The notes below the pieces were generated by a model. That model saw nothing but the letters and a program-made list of their open reading frames with translations. It made no database searches and was not told the origin of the DNA. A stretch of DNA of 64,000 bases from an uncultured Prevotella sp. (GTDB lineage: Bacteria > Bacteroidota > Bacteroidia > Bacteroidales > Bacteroidaceae): positions 1 to 64,000 of the forward strand of contig CAMKRS010000002.1 of NCBI GenBank assembly GCA_946415245.1, written 5' to 3'. Below, one piece after another: positions 17,777 to 27,962 of this stretch. The position numbers and the translations under genes are program-made. Numbering within the stretch: the first letter of the stretch is position 1; every line of letters begins with the position of its first letter.

Positions 17777-18951
17777 AGTACAATTTTGATGAATTGGTAG
17801 ACCGTCGTGGTACGGGATGTGTGAAATGGGATGAAAGCCCTAATCCCGATGTCATTCCTTTGTGGGTGGCTGATATGGACTTCAAGGCAGCGCCAGCCAT
17901 CCAAGAGGCTATCCGGAAACGCGCTGAGCATGGAGTGTTCGGATATGCTCATGTGGGGGACGACTATTATGAGGCTGTCATCTCGTGGTTCCAACGCCGT
18001 CATAACTGGACCATCCACCGTGAAGAAATCCTTTATACCACAGGAGTCGTACCAGCGATGAGCGTCGCCATCAAAGCCCTTACCATGCCTGGTGAGAAGG
18101 TGCTGATCCTCTCACCTGACTACAACTGCTTTTTCTCCTCCGTACGTAACAATGGTTGCGAGGTATTGGAGACCGTGCTACGTCGTACAGGCAACACTTT
18201 CGAAGTGGATTTTGAGGATTTCGAGGCGAAGTGTGCCGATGAGAAGACTACCGTCTTCCTGCTCTGTAACCCTCATAATCCCTGTGGACGTGTGTGGACA
18301 AAGGCGGAGCTCGAACACATGAACGACATCTGTATGAAGTATGGAGTGAAGGTGGTGAGCGACGAGATCCACTGCGAACTCGTTATGCCGGGCTATCAAT
18401 TCCAGCCATTTGCCGCTGTCAGCGAAGCATGTCGTCAGAACAGTGTCATTCTGAATTCACCCTCGAAGTCGTTTAATATCGCAGGTCTTCAAGCTGCTAA
18501 TATCATCTGTGCAAAGCCGGAATGGCGTCGTCGCCTAGATCGTGCTATCAACATCAACGAGGTGTGCGATCTCAATCCTTTCGGTCCTGTGGCACTTGTT
18601 GCTGCCTACAACGAGAGTGAAGATTGGGTTGATGCCCTCAACGAATACCTTTGGGGCAACTATCAGGCGCTCTGCACCTTTGCAGCAGAGCATTTCCCCA
18701 AGTGGAAAATCTGCCGCTTAGAAGGCACCTATCTCCCCTGGATAGATATCACCGCTACAGGAATTTCTTCGCAGGATTATTGTGACCGTTTGCTTCATGA
18801 GGCGAAAGTCTGGGTGAATCCTGGCACAATGTATGGACCTCTCTCTGGCGAAGGCTATATCCGCATAAACATTGCGTGTCCCCGCTCCCGACTTCTCGAA
18901 GCATTGGAGCGAATAGCAAAGGTAGAACCATCAAGTAATCCCCCCGCATAG
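17773..18951 (+). CDS. patB: PLP-dependent aminotransferase / cystathionine beta-lyase, MalY/PatB family
   Basis: 392 residues, fold-type I PLP enzyme. The start MKYNFDELVDRRGTGCVKWD is typical of MalY/PatB. HNPCGRVWTKAEL contains the Asn/Pro/Gly substrate loop, SDEIHCEL the PLP-pairing Asp, and SPSKSFNIAGLQ the Schiff-base Lys. Family members cleave C-S bonds (cystathionine, cysteine). Start chosen at 17773, overlapping the DUF3737 stop. The stop codon lies within the terminator hairpin. Confidence 0.93.
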   Translation: MKYNFDELVDRRGTGCVKWDESPNPDVIPLWVADMDFKAAPAIQEAIRKRAEHGVFGYAHVGDDYYEAVISWFQRRHNWTIHREEILYTTGVVPAMSVAIKALTMPGEKVLILSPDYNCFFSSVRNNGCEVLETVLRRTGNTFEVDFEDFEAKCADEKTTVFLLCNPHNPCGRVWTKAELEHMNDICMKYGVKVVSDEIHCELVMPGYQFQPFAAVSEACRQNSVILNSPSKSFNIAGLQAANIICAKPEWRRRLDRAININEVCDLNPFGPVALVAAYNESEDWVDALNEYLWGNYQALCTFAAEHFPKWKICRLEGTYLPWIDITATGISSQDYCDRLLHEAKVWVNPGTMYGPLSGEGYIRINIACPRSRLLEALERIAKVEPSSNPPA

Positions 18952-18966
18952 CGGAGGGATTTTTTA
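18936..18966 (+). terminator. Intrinsic terminator of the DUF3737-MalY operon
   Basis: TCCCCCCGC / GCGGAGGGA stem with a 3-base loop and one bulge, followed by TTTTTT; it includes the TAG stop. Confidence 0.8.
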
Positions 18967-18974
18967 TGTTTTAT

Positions 18975-19005
18975 TTTGTTTTTCGCCCAAAAAGCACTAC
19001 CTTTG
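18975..19005 (+). promoter_or_regulatory. Canonical promoter of miaB
   Basis: -33 TTTG (18975-18978), exactly 19 bases, then -7 TACCTTTG (18998-19005). This is the best match to the Bacteroidota consensus in the window. Confidence 0.8.
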
Positions 19006-19023
19006 CACCCAAATTAGCGAAAG

Positions 19024-20328
19024 ATGAAGAAATTATATATCGAAACATACGGCTGTCAGATGAATGTGGCCGACTCGGAGGTTGTGGCTTCGGTGATGCA
19101 GATGACAGGCTATGAAACCACCGAGAACCTCGACGAAGCTAACGCCGTATTCCTGAACACCTGTTCGGTGAGAGACAATGCCGAGCAGAAGATCTATCAC
19201 CGTTTAGAGGCTCTAGCAGCCATCCGTCGCAAACGTCCGTTGATCATCGGCGTCTTAGGATGTATGGCAGAGCGGGCACAACAGGATCTGCTAGAGAATC
19301 ATCACTGCGACCTTGTGGCAGGACCAGATGCCTATCTGAGTCTGCCGGACCTGATTGCACAGGTAGAGACAGGTCATAAGGCCATGAACATTGAACTATC
19401 GACGACAGAGACCTATAAGGACATCGTACCCCAGCGCATCGGACTAGGTCATAAGATTGGTGGCTTTGTAAGTATCATGCGTGGCTGCAACAATTTCTGT
19501 CACTATTGTATTGTGCCCTATACCAGAGGCCGTGAACGCAGTCGTGATGTGGAGAGCATCCTCAAAGAAGTTCGCGATTTGAGAGACCGTGGTTTCAAGG
19601 AAGTGACACTGTTGGGACAGAATGTGAATTCGTATAAAAGTCAGGATACGGATTTCCCTGCGTTACTTCGTCAGGTGGCGGAGGAAGCACCAGAGATGCG
19701 TGTACGATTCACTACTTCACACCCGAAGGATATGAGCGACGAGACCCTGAAGGTCATCGCTGAGATGCCGAATGTGTGCAAGCATATCCATCTGCCTGTG
19801 CAGAGCGGTTCTGACCGTATCCTGAAACTAATGAACAGAAAATATACCCGTGAGTGGTATCTGGACCGTGTCGCAGCGATTCGCAGGATTATCCCCGACT
19901 GCGGACTCTCCACGGATATCTTCGTGGGTTATCACTCCGAGACGGAGGAGGATCACCAGATGAGCCTCGACCTGATGCGGGAGGTGGGCTATGACTCTGC
20001 TTTTATGTTCAAATACTCTGAGCGTCCGGGTACTTATGCTTCGAAGCATCTGCCCGACGATGTGCCGGAGGAAGAAAAAATCCGCCGACTGAATGAACTC
20101 ATCGCTTTACAGACGGAAATCTCTGCCCAGCAGAACAAAAAAGACGAAGGCAAAACCTTCGATGTACTCGTAGAGGGATTCTCGAAACGCTCACGTGAAC
20201 AGCTCTGCGGACGCACGGAACAGAATAAGATGGTGGTATTCCCCAAGGCGGGACGTCATATCGGTGAAACAGTGCAGGTGAAGATCACAGGCTCCACCAG
20301 TGCAACATTATTAGGAGAAGCATTATGA
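19024..20328 (+). CDS. miaB: tRNA-2-methylthio-N6-isopentenyladenosine synthase MiaB
   Basis: 434 residues, normal length. The UPF0004 domain carries three cluster-binding Cys (ETYGCQMN, NTCSV, LGCMAE). The radical-SAM core has GCNNFCHYCIVPY (CxxxCxxC), and a C-terminal TRAM domain runs about 370-434 (GRTEQNKMVVFPK). It methylthiolates i6A37 in tRNAs. The stop overlaps the next ATG, coupling it to the ABC exporter. Confidence 0.97.
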   Translation: MKKLYIETYGCQMNVADSEVVASVMQMTGYETTENLDEANAVFLNTCSVRDNAEQKIYHRLEALAAIRRKRPLIIGVLGCMAERAQQDLLENHHCDLVAGPDAYLSLPDLIAQVETGHKAMNIELSTTETYKDIVPQRIGLGHKIGGFVSIMRGCNNFCHYCIVPYTRGRERSRDVESILKEVRDLRDRGFKEVTLLGQNVNSYKSQDTDFPALLRQVAEEAPEMRVRFTTSHPKDMSDETLKVIAEMPNVCKHIHLPVQSGSDRILKLMNRKYTREWYLDRVAAIRRIIPDCGLSTDIFVGYHSETEEDHQMSLDLMREVGYDSAFMFKYSERPGTYASKHLPDDVPEEEKIRRLNELIALQTEISAQQNKKDEGKTFDVLVEGFSKRSREQLCGRTEQNKMVVFPKAGRHIGETVQVKITGSTSATLLGEAL

Positions 20329-22154
20329 AGGAGTTTTTAAACGTACTGAGACGGTTTGTACCGCCGTATAAGAAATACCTGGTGCTGTCGGTGATTTTTA
20401 ATATCCTCTCAGCGATATTGAATATCTTCTCGTTTGCAGCACTGATACCCATCTTGCAGATTCTCTTCCAAACGAGCGATGCGGAAACGGCCACCAGTTT
20501 GATGGCTTGGGATTGGAGCAACATCCAGACGGTACTGATGAACAACATGAACTACTACGTGAATGGTCTTATCGCCGAATGGGGGCAGACCACCACCCTG
20601 CTCTTCATAGGATTGTTCCTCGCCGTGACCACTTTCCTGAAGACCGGTGCCTACTTCCTATCTGCCGCCACCATCATCCCCATCCGAACAGGTGTAGTAC
20701 GTGACATTCGCAATCAAGTATATCAGAAGATCACTTCTTTGCCCCTCGGCTTCTTCTCCGAGGAACGCAAAGGCGACATCATTGCCCGTATGAGTGGCGA
20801 TGTACAGGAGATAGAAAACTCTATCATGTCTTCATTGGAGATGCTCTTCAAAAACCCAATCCTCATCATCAGCTACTTCGCTGCATTATTGTTCATCTCA
20901 TGGCAATTGACACTCTTCACCCTGACCATCGTACCCCTCATGGGATGGTTTATGGGCTGGGTAGGTCGTAAGTTGAAACAAGACTCTATCAAGGCTCAGG
21001 CCCTTTGGAGCGATACCATGAGTCAGGTGGAGGAGACACTCGGTGGTCTGCGTATCATCAAGGCATTCTGTGCCGAGGGGAAGATGAACCGCCGTTTCGA
21101 TCAGATCAATACCGCCTATCGCAACGATATCATGCGAGTGAACATCCGTCAGTCGTCGGCACATCCCATGAGTGAATTCTTAGGCACCATCATGATTGTG
21201 ATTGTGCTGTGGTTCGGCGGTGTACTCGTACTTAATAACCACACACTTTCCGGTCCAATTTTCATCTATTATATGGTGATGCTCTACTCCATCATCAATC
21301 CGTTGAAGGACTTCTCGAAGGCCGGTTATAACATCCCAAAAGGTCTGGCATCGATGGAACGTGTCGACAAAATCCTGATGGCAGAAAACACCATCAAAGA
21401 GGTGGCACGTCCAAAACGTCTTGCCAGTTTCGAGCACCAGATAGAGTTTAAGAATGTGAGTTTCCGTTATGGCGAGCAGTGGATCTTGAAAGACATCAAC
21501 CTGACGATTCCGAAGGGAAAGACCATCGCCATCGTAGGACAGAGTGGCAGTGGCAAATCGACACTCGTAGATCTGATTCCGCGCTATTATGATGTGCAAG
21601 AGGGTGAGGTACTCATCGACGGCATCAACGTGAAGGATCTGGGCATACACGACCTCAGACAACTCATCGGAAACGTAAACCAAGAGGCGATTCTCTTCAA
21701 CGATTCCTTCCGCAATAACATCTCCTTTGGTGTGGACAATGCCACAGACGAACAGATAGAGGAGGCCGCACGTATTGCCAATGCCTATGACTTCATTATG
21801 GCCTCAGAGGCCTGCTTCGATACAAATATCGGAGACCGCGGTGGACGACTCTCTGGTGGTCAGCGTCAGCGTGTGAGCATCGCCAGAGCCATCCTGAAAA
21901 ATCCGCCTATCCTAATTCTCGACGAGGCGACATCTGCCTTGGATACAGAGAGTGAACGCTTGGTACAGGATGCCCTCGAACGACTGATGAAGACCCGTAC
22001 CACAGTAGCCATCGCCCACCGTCTCTCAACCATCAAGAATGCCGACGAGATCTGTGTGTTGCATGAAGGACGAATCGTGGAACGTGGCACACACGATGAA
22101 CTGCTGAATATCGACGGCTATTATAAGAAACTGCACGAAATGCAGCAGGTGTAG
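20325..22154 (+). CDS. ABC transporter, MsbA-type half-exporter
   Basis: 609 residues. The six-helix membrane domain spans about 1-330, with a long periplasmic loop near residues 60-95. The nucleotide-binding domain shows Walker A GQSGSGKS, Q-loop, signature LSGGQRQRV, Walker B ILILDEATSALD and the H-loop IAHRLSTI. Family members export lipid A or lipid-linked glycans. With the three LtaS-like enzymes downstream, lipid A or surface glycolipid traffic is the likely role. Confidence 0.95.
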   Translation: MKEFLNVLRRFVPPYKKYLVLSVIFNILSAILNIFSFAALIPILQILFQTSDAETATSLMAWDWSNIQTVLMNNMNYYVNGLIAEWGQTTTLLFIGLFLAVTTFLKTGAYFLSAATIIPIRTGVVRDIRNQVYQKITSLPLGFFSEERKGDIIARMSGDVQEIENSIMSSLEMLFKNPILIISYFAALLFISWQLTLFTLTIVPLMGWFMGWVGRKLKQDSIKAQALWSDTMSQVEETLGGLRIIKAFCAEGKMNRRFDQINTAYRNDIMRVNIRQSSAHPMSEFLGTIMIVIVLWFGGVLVLNNHTLSGPIFIYYMVMLYSIINPLKDFSKAGYNIPKGLASMERVDKILMAENTIKEVARPKRLASFEHQIEFKNVSFRYGEQWILKDINLTIPKGKTIAIVGQSGSGKSTLVDLIPRYYDVQEGEVLIDGINVKDLGIHDLRQLIGNVNQEAILFNDSFRNNISFGVDNATDEQIEEAARIANAYDFIMASEACFDTNIGDRGGRLSGGQRQRVSIARAILKNPPILILDEATSALDTESERLVQDALERLMKTRTTVAIAHRLSTIKNADEICVLHEGRIVERGTHDELLNIDGYYKKLHEMQQV

Positions 22155-22156
22155 AA

Positions 22157-22188
22157 AGTGAATAGTGAATAGTGAAAAGTAAATAGTG
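22157..22188. repeat. 7-base array before the first LtaS-like gene
   Basis: AGTGAAT/AGTGAAA units. The apparent GTG start at 22186 is formed by the last unit (AAATAGTGG). Confidence 0.85.
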
Positions 22189-24006
22189 GCTGCGCGATTT
22201 AGATATTTATGTAGAGTCTATCTGTGGACGGTGGTAGTGTTTATCATCGCAAAGGTGGTATTCATGCTCTGCTGTCGCGAGGGACATCCGTTCGGCATTG
22301 GCGACATCTGGGATGTCATCTGTCACGGTATGACACTCGACCTTTCCACAGCACTCTATTTCCTGATATTACCTTTCCTATTGGTGATGATCAGCCTCTG
22401 GTGGACACACAAAGCACTCGGCAAAATCAGCACCATCTATTTTATCATCATCTCCATCGCCTTTGCCCTGGCTTTCGTAGCAGATACCAGCCTCTATCCT
22501 TTCTGGAACTACAAGTTCGATGCCTCCTGCCTGCAATACCTCGAGACCCCCTCAGAAGCTACAGCCAGCGTATCCACAGCCTATCTCTTAGTGAGACTGG
22601 TAATTCTAGTCCTTCTAGGATATCTCGTCTATCTAGGCTATCCTAAATTGAAGACTGATCCATTGCCAAACAAACACCGCATAGCAGGCCTCATTATTTC
22701 CCTGCTTTGCCTTCCCCTTATCTTCATCGGCATCCGCGGAGGCCTTCACGAATCCACCACAAACGTAGGACAGGTGTATTACTCTCAGAACCAATTCCTG
22801 AATCACTCGGCGGTGAATCCTGTGTTCAGTTTCCTGGCTTCATTCGAGAAGACCGCCAGTTACGTGCCCGATTATCAGTTCATGAGCGAGGCAGAAAGGG
22901 CAAAGACAATGGAAGGTCTTTACTTCACAGACAGCACTGAGCCTGACACCTTGCTCAAAACCCAGCGCCCCAACATTATCGTGATACTGTTGGAAAGCTG
23001 CGGAGGCATCTTTACCAAGGACATCGGAGGACGCAGCGATATCATGCCCCATCTGAACCGTCTGACAAAAGAGGGTGTTTACTTCGCCAATTTCTATGCC
23101 AACTCCTATCGCACAGACCGCGGTACGCTCTGCACTTGGAGCGGCTATCCCTCATTCCCGCGTTCTTCGGTGATGAAGATGCCTGCCAAGACCCGATTAT
23201 TACCAGGTATTGCACAATCACTTAGACACGAGGGTTATCACACCACCTACCTCTATGGTGGTGACATCAACTTTACGAATATGCGCAGTTATCTCGTGAC
23301 GACAGGTTTCGAACAGTTGCACTGGATGAAAGACTACACCGCTCAGGAACAGAAGACCTCAGAATGGGGTGTGCGCGACGATATCACCTTCGCTACCCTC
23401 GCACAGATGGTAAAAGCCCAACAAGGTCCATTCCTCATCGGCTACTCCACACTCAGCAGTCATGAGCCCTGGGATGTACCCACGCATCGTCTGAACGATG
23501 AGATAGCCAATGCCTTCAACTATCTGGATGAATGCATCGGTAACTTTATCAACGACATAAAACAGACCCCGCAGTGGGATAATCTGTTGGTAATCATGCT
23601 ACCTGATCATGGGTTCTCTCACTTCGGCGTAGGTGAGGAGCACGAGATGCACGACCATGTGCCGATGCTCTGGTTAGGAGGTGCCCTGAAAGCCCCGCGA
23701 CGCATTACGCAGTTGTGTAACCAGACAGACCTCCCTGCCACACTCTTAGGACAATTAGGCATTCCCCACCATGATTTCCGTTTCAGTCGTGATGTGATGA
23801 GCCAAAGCTATCGCTACCCCTTCGCCGTACATACCTATAACAACGGCATCACGATGAAGGACAGCACAGGGTTTGCAATATTCGACCTCAATGCCAACCG
23901 TATCATCGTGGATAAGAGCAGTAACAGCGAGGCACTCATCAAAAAGGGAAAGGCAATTCTGCAGACAGCAGCGAAGGATTTAAAGGAATTGACCATTGAG
24001 AATTGA
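22186..24006 (+). CDS. LtaS-like phosphotransferase 1 (alkaline-phosphatase superfamily)
   Basis: 606 residues: about five membrane helices (1-190) followed by a periplasmic sulfatase/phosphotransferase domain. Metal-site and nucleophile motifs are NIIVILLESCGG, SYRTDRGTLCTW (probable nucleophile Thr) and LLVIMLPDHGFSHFG. Family members move phosphoglycerol or phosphoethanolamine onto glycolipids. The start is a GTG within the repeat array; the next in-frame Met would cut the first helix. First of three tandem paralogues, cotranscribed with miaB and the exporter. Confidence 0.9.
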   Translation: MAARFRYLCRVYLWTVVVFIIAKVVFMLCCREGHPFGIGDIWDVICHGMTLDLSTALYFLILPFLLVMISLWWTHKALGKISTIYFIIISIAFALAFVADTSLYPFWNYKFDASCLQYLETPSEATASVSTAYLLVRLVILVLLGYLVYLGYPKLKTDPLPNKHRIAGLIISLLCLPLIFIGIRGGLHESTTNVGQVYYSQNQFLNHSAVNPVFSFLASFEKTASYVPDYQFMSEAERAKTMEGLYFTDSTEPDTLLKTQRPNIIVILLESCGGIFTKDIGGRSDIMPHLNRLTKEGVYFANFYANSYRTDRGTLCTWSGYPSFPRSSVMKMPAKTRLLPGIAQSLRHEGYHTTYLYGGDINFTNMRSYLVTTGFEQLHWMKDYTAQEQKTSEWGVRDDITFATLAQMVKAQQGPFLIGYSTLSSHEPWDVPTHRLNDEIANAFNYLDECIGNFINDIKQTPQWDNLLVIMLPDHGFSHFGVGEEHEMHDHVPMLWLGGALKAPRRITQLCNQTDLPATLLGQLGIPHHDFRFSRDVMSQSYRYPFAVHTYNNGITMKDSTGFAIFDLNANRIIVDKSSNSEALIKKGKAILQTAAKDLKELTIEN

Positions 24007-24012
24007 GAATTA
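23989..24012. repeat. 7-base array bridging the first and second LtaS-like genes
   Basis: TTGACCA, TTGAGAA, TTGAGAA units give the last residues and stop of the first gene and run to the ATG of the second. Confidence 0.75.
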
Positions 24013-26009
24013 TGATGAAGACGAAACGATTTGGATATCTGGCGCCATTGACGGCGATACTGTGCAATCTGGGCATTGCCTATATACTCTATTTCCTGGC
24101 AAGGATCATCTACCTGCTGGTGAACTATAGCTATTTCGAACAGGGTCTGAGTTTCTCTCATCTCATGGAGATGCTCGGTGGCGGATTGGTGTTCGACACC
24201 TCAGCCATTCTTGTAACCAATATCCCTTACATCGTACTGATGCTCTTGCCTTGGCATAGGAAAGAAAACGATACCTACCAACAGATCTGCAAGTGGGTCT
24301 TCATCGTTATCAATGGTCTGGCTCTTGCCATCAACCTCTGCGACAGCGTGTACTTCCGCTATACCATGCGCCGCACGACAACTACCGTTTTCAGCGAGTT
24401 CTCAAACGAAGGAAACCTCGGTTCTATCTTCCTCACGGAGACCCTCCATCATTGGTATCTCGTCATCGCCTTCGCCCTCCTCATCTGGGGTGTGTGGAAA
24501 CTGTATGTCAAGACAGGGTTGGAATGGAAGCGCCTGCGTCCCTGGCCTTACGCCCTCACGGTATTCCTCTCGCTGGCAGCCTTTGCCCCCTTCGTGGTGG
24601 CAGGTATACGAGGAGGCTTTACCACTGCCGTCAGACCCATCACCATCTCTAATGCCAATCAATACGTAAACCGTCCTATCGAGGCAGCCCTCGTGCTGAA
24701 TACGCCCTTCTCGCTCTATCGCACCATCGGCAAGGCGGTCTTTGTGGTGCCCGATTACTATCAGAATGAGCAGGAGATGGAGGCCATTTATAGCCCAGTG
24801 CATCATCCGAGCCTTGATTCTCTGAATACTCAGACTACTCCGATTACTCAGAATATTCCGAATAAGAAAAACGTCGTAGTGCTGATTGTCGAGAGCTTCG
24901 GCCGCGAATACATCGGTGCCCTCAACAAAACCCTCGAAAACGGCCAATACCGCGGCTACACCCCCTACGTGGATTCTCTCATCGCGAAGAGCGTCACCTT
25001 CAGCCACACCTACTGCAACGGACGTAAGAGCATCGATGGCATGCCGAGCATCCTGTCGAGCATCCCGATGTTCGTAGAACCTTTCTTCCTCACCCCTGCC
25101 TCGATGAACCATGTCGGTGGCATCGCCTCCATCCTCGCAGCAGAAGGTTATCAGACGGCTTTCTTCCACGGAGCCCAGCGCGGTTCAATGGGATTCCAAG
25201 CCTTCTCTCGCGCTACTGGTTTCCAAGAGTATTACGGACGAGAGGATTACGATACAGATACCCGCTTCGGTGGTGACGAGGACTTCGATGGCATGTGGGC
25301 CATCTGGGATGAACCCTTCCTGCAATACTACGCCACGAAGATGTCGGAGATGAAGGAACCCTTTATGACAGCAGTCTTCACCGCCAGCAGTCATCACCCC
25401 TACGTCATCCCCGAGAAATACAAAACCCAATATCCCGAGGAGGGCATCATCATCCACAAGTGCATCCGCTATACAGACATGGCTATCGGTAAATTCTTTG
25501 AGAAGGCGAGCCGCGAACCTTGGTTCAACAATACCATCTTCGTACTCACCAGCGATCACACCAACCTCTCCGATCATGCCTTCTACGAGACAGACCTCGG
25601 TGGTTTCTGCTCTCCCATCATCATCTATGAGCCTGGCAATGCAGAACGTCAGCCGGAGATACAAGACAAGATTGCCCAACAGATTGACATTCTACCCACC
25701 ATCATGGGGATGCTGCACTACCCCAAGCCCTATTTCGGCTTTGGCATCGATGTACTGAACACCCCAGCAGAAGACACGTGGGCCGTGAACTATCTGAATG
25801 GCATCTACCAATACATAAAACAAGGACATGTGTTGCAGTTCGATGGCACACAGACGAAAGCTGTCTATGCCCTGAGTGACTCGCTGATGAAACAGAATCT
25901 CATCGGTAAGGTGCCGCAGCAACCGCAGATGGAGCGCGAACTGAAAGCCATCATCCAACAGTATATGACCCGCATGACACAGGACAAGTTGTCAGTGAAT
26001 AACGAATAG
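24012..26009 (+). CDS. LtaS-like phosphotransferase 2
   Basis: 665 residues from ATG 24012; a TTG at 24003 lies in the repeat. It has five N-terminal helices, then the catalytic domain: NVVVLIVESFGREYIG, NGRKSIDGMPSILSS (Ser at the nucleophile position, where paralogue 1 has Thr), and IFVLTSDHTNLSDH. The linker between helices and catalytic domain carries a 9-base array encoding NTQ-TTP-ITQ-NIP. The last residues (SVNNE) and stop are repeat-encoded. Closest to paralogue 3; a shared or split substrate range is inferred. Confidence 0.9.
   Translation: MMKTKRFGYLAPLTAILCNLGIAYILYFLARIIYLLVNYSYFEQGLSFSHLMEMLGGGLVFDTSAILVTNIPYIVLMLLPWHRKENDTYQQICKWVFIVINGLALAINLCDSVYFRYTMRRTTTTVFSEFSNEGNLGSIFLTETLHHWYLVIAFALLIWGVWKLYVKTGLEWKRLRPWPYALTVFLSLAAFAPFVVAGIRGGFTTAVRPITISNANQYVNRPIEAALVLNTPFSLYRTIGKAVFVVPDYYQNEQEMEAIYSPVHHPSLDSLNTQTTPITQNIPNKKNVVVLIVESFGREYIGALNKTLENGQYRGYTPYVDSLIAKSVTFSHTYCNGRKSIDGMPSILSSIPMFVEPFFLTPASMNHVGGIASILAAEGYQTAFFHGAQRGSMGFQAFSRATGFQEYYGREDYDTDTRFGGDEDFDGMWAIWDEPFLQYYATKMSEMKEPFMTAVFTASSHHPYVIPEKYKTQYPEEGIIIHKCIRYTDMAIGKFFEKASREPWFNNTIFVLTSDHTNLSDHAFYETDLGGFCSPIIIYEPGNAERQPEIQDKIAQQIDILPTIMGMLHYPKPYFGFGIDVLNTPAEDTWAVNYLNGIYQYIKQGHVLQFDGTQTKAVYALSDSLMKQNLIGKVPQQPQMERELKAIIQQYMTRMTQDKLSVNNE
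24823..24864. repeat. 9-base array in the linker of LtaS-like 2
   Basis: Units GAATACTCA, GACTACTCC, GATTACTCA, GAATATTCC. Period 9 keeps the reading phase and gives a 3-residue repeat. Confidence 0.85.
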
Positions 26010-26024
26010 TGAATAGTGAATAGT
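25993..26024. repeat. 7-base array bridging the second and third LtaS-like genes
   Basis: AGTGAATAACGAATAGTGAA-type units contain both the TAG stop of gene 2 and the GTG start of gene 3. Confidence 0.85.
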
Positions 26025-27962
26025 AAAAACAAGATATCGGGGCTGGGGGCAGTGATCGTCAATATTCTGCTTTTGTATGCAGCCTATATGGTGACCAGGA
26101 TCGCCTTCCTGCTGGAGAACTACAGCACCTACGAACACGTGTTCAGTTCGCCGAAGTTCTGGGATATCTTCTGGGGCGGCGTCTATTTCGACACCTCCGC
26201 CATTGCCTATACCAACGCCCTCTACATCCTCATGGTGCTCTTCCCCCTGCACTTGAAGGAAAACGCCAAGTGGCAACGCTTCTGCAAGTGGCTTTATATC
26301 ATCATCAATGGTCTGGGACTCGCCACGAACCTCGGCGATGCTGTGTACTTCCAATATACCGCCCGTCGTACGACGATTGCTTTCTTCAGCGAATTTGGCG
26401 CCGATGATAAGTTAGGCAGCATCGTAGGTCTGGAATTCCTGCGCCACTGGTATCTGGTATTGCTTTTCATCGCACTGATAGCCTTTCTTTGGCGCTGCTA
26501 CCTCACCCCCGTTTTCCGCACCCAGCCTCGCCGACGCTATTACATCATCCAGACATTGGCGCTGCTCATCGCAGCCTTCCTCTGCTGGGCGGGCATGCGC
26601 GGAGGCTTCTGGGACAACCGTCCTATCAAGATCAGTACCGCCAATCAGTTCATCGATCGTCCTAACGATGCGTCACTCATCCTGAACACCCCTTTCTCGC
26701 TCTTCCGCACCATCGGTAAGCACAGCTATCACAACCCCGACTATTACCAGAACGAGGCAGAACTCGAAGCCATCTTCACCCCCATCCATGATCCTATTCT
26801 GATTACTCCGAATACTCAGAGTACTCCGAACAAGAAAAACATCGTCGTCATCTTCCTCGAGAGCTTCGGACGCGAATATATCGGCAGCCTCAATCATGAG
26901 ATTCTCCCTGGCTACAAGGGCTACACCCCCTTCCTCGACTCCCTAATGCAACATGCCGTCAGTTTCCGCTATACCTTCGCCAATGGAAAAGCCAGTGTCG
27001 ATGCCATGCCCTCGGCACTCTCAGGCCTCCCGATGTTCGTAGAATCCTTTGTCGCTGCCTCCCACGCTACGAATCATCTCAGTGGTATGGCGGCCTGCCT
27101 CGACAGTTTAGGCTATGAAACGGCCTTTTTCCACGGCGCCCCTGCATCGAGCCTCGGATTCCAGGGTTTCACCAAATCCACAGGCTTCCAACATTGTTAC
27201 AGCCAGGAAGACTTCGAAGCCGATAAACGCACGAATGGTCCTGCTGATTCCGACAACTGGTGGGGCATCTGGGACGAGCCTTTCCTGCAGTATTTCCGCA
27301 TGAAGATGAGTGATATGAAGCAGCCCTTCATGACGGCACTCTTCACGCTGTCAAGTCACCATCCCTTCCACGTACCGGAACAATATAAAGAGGTGTTCAA
27401 AGAAGAGGAGATGCCCATCCACAAGTGCATCCGTTACACCGACCATGCGCTACAACGATTCTTCGAGGAAGCCAGCAAGGAACCGTGGTTCAATAACACC
27501 ATCTTCGTGATGACAGGCGATCACACCAACATGAGCAACCATCCGGAATACAAGAGCAGCATCAATCAGTTTGCCACCTCCATCATCCTCTACGACCCCA
27601 GTGGCACTGTCACCCCGGGCATCCGCGATGGCATTGCCCAGCAGACAGACATCCTGCCCACCATCCTCAACCTCGTGGGCTACGACAAACCCTACATGGC
27701 TTTCGGCTGCGACCTTCTCAATACCCCAGCCGAAGACACCTGGGCCATCAATTACCTCGACGGTATCTATCAGTATTGCAAGGGGGATTATGTCCTGCAG
27801 TTCGATGGTCAGCAGACAATAGGTTTCTATGCCTTGAAGGACTACCAGATGAAGAAGAACCTGAAAGGCCTGATGCCTGAGCAGCGGCAGATGGAGAAAG
27901 AAGTGAAAGCCATCATCCAACAGTATATGGCAAGGATGATCGACAACCGGTTGGTGCCTTAA
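26016..27962 (+). CDS. LtaS-like phosphotransferase 3
   Basis: 648 residues, built as paralogue 2: five helices, a linker with a 9-base array (ITP-NTQ-STP), then the catalytic domain (NIVVIFLESFGREYIG, NGKASVDAMPSALSG, IFVMTGDHTNMSNH). A Ser sits at the nucleophile position. The GTG start lies inside the repeat array, 7 bases after the stop of paralogue 2. The stop overlaps the convergent GT11 gene by 4 bases. Confidence 0.9.
   Translation: MNSKNKISGLGAVIVNILLLYAAYMVTRIAFLLENYSTYEHVFSSPKFWDIFWGGVYFDTSAIAYTNALYILMVLFPLHLKENAKWQRFCKWLYIIINGLGLATNLGDAVYFQYTARRTTIAFFSEFGADDKLGSIVGLEFLRHWYLVLLFIALIAFLWRCYLTPVFRTQPRRRYYIIQTLALLIAAFLCWAGMRGGFWDNRPIKISTANQFIDRPNDASLILNTPFSLFRTIGKHSYHNPDYYQNEAELEAIFTPIHDPILITPNTQSTPNKKNIVVIFLESFGREYIGSLNHEILPGYKGYTPFLDSLMQHAVSFRYTFANGKASVDAMPSALSGLPMFVESFVAASHATNHLSGMAACLDSLGYETAFFHGAPASSLGFQGFTKSTGFQHCYSQEDFEADKRTNGPADSDNWWGIWDEPFLQYFRMKMSDMKQPFMTALFTLSSHHPFHVPEQYKEVFKEEEMPIHKCIRYTDHALQRFFEEASKEPWFNNTIFVMTGDHTNMSNHPEYKSSINQFATSIILYDPSGTVTPGIRDGIAQQTDILPTILNLVGYDKPYMAFGCDLLNTPAEDTWAINYLDGIYQYCKGDYVLQFDGQQTIGFYALKDYQMKKNLKGLMPEQRQMEKEVKAIIQQYMARMIDNRLVP
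26801..26831. repeat. 9-base array in the linker of LtaS-like 3
   Basis: Units GATTACTCC, GAATACTCA, GAGTACTCC, GAACAAG at the same linker as in paralogue 2. Confidence 0.85.
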
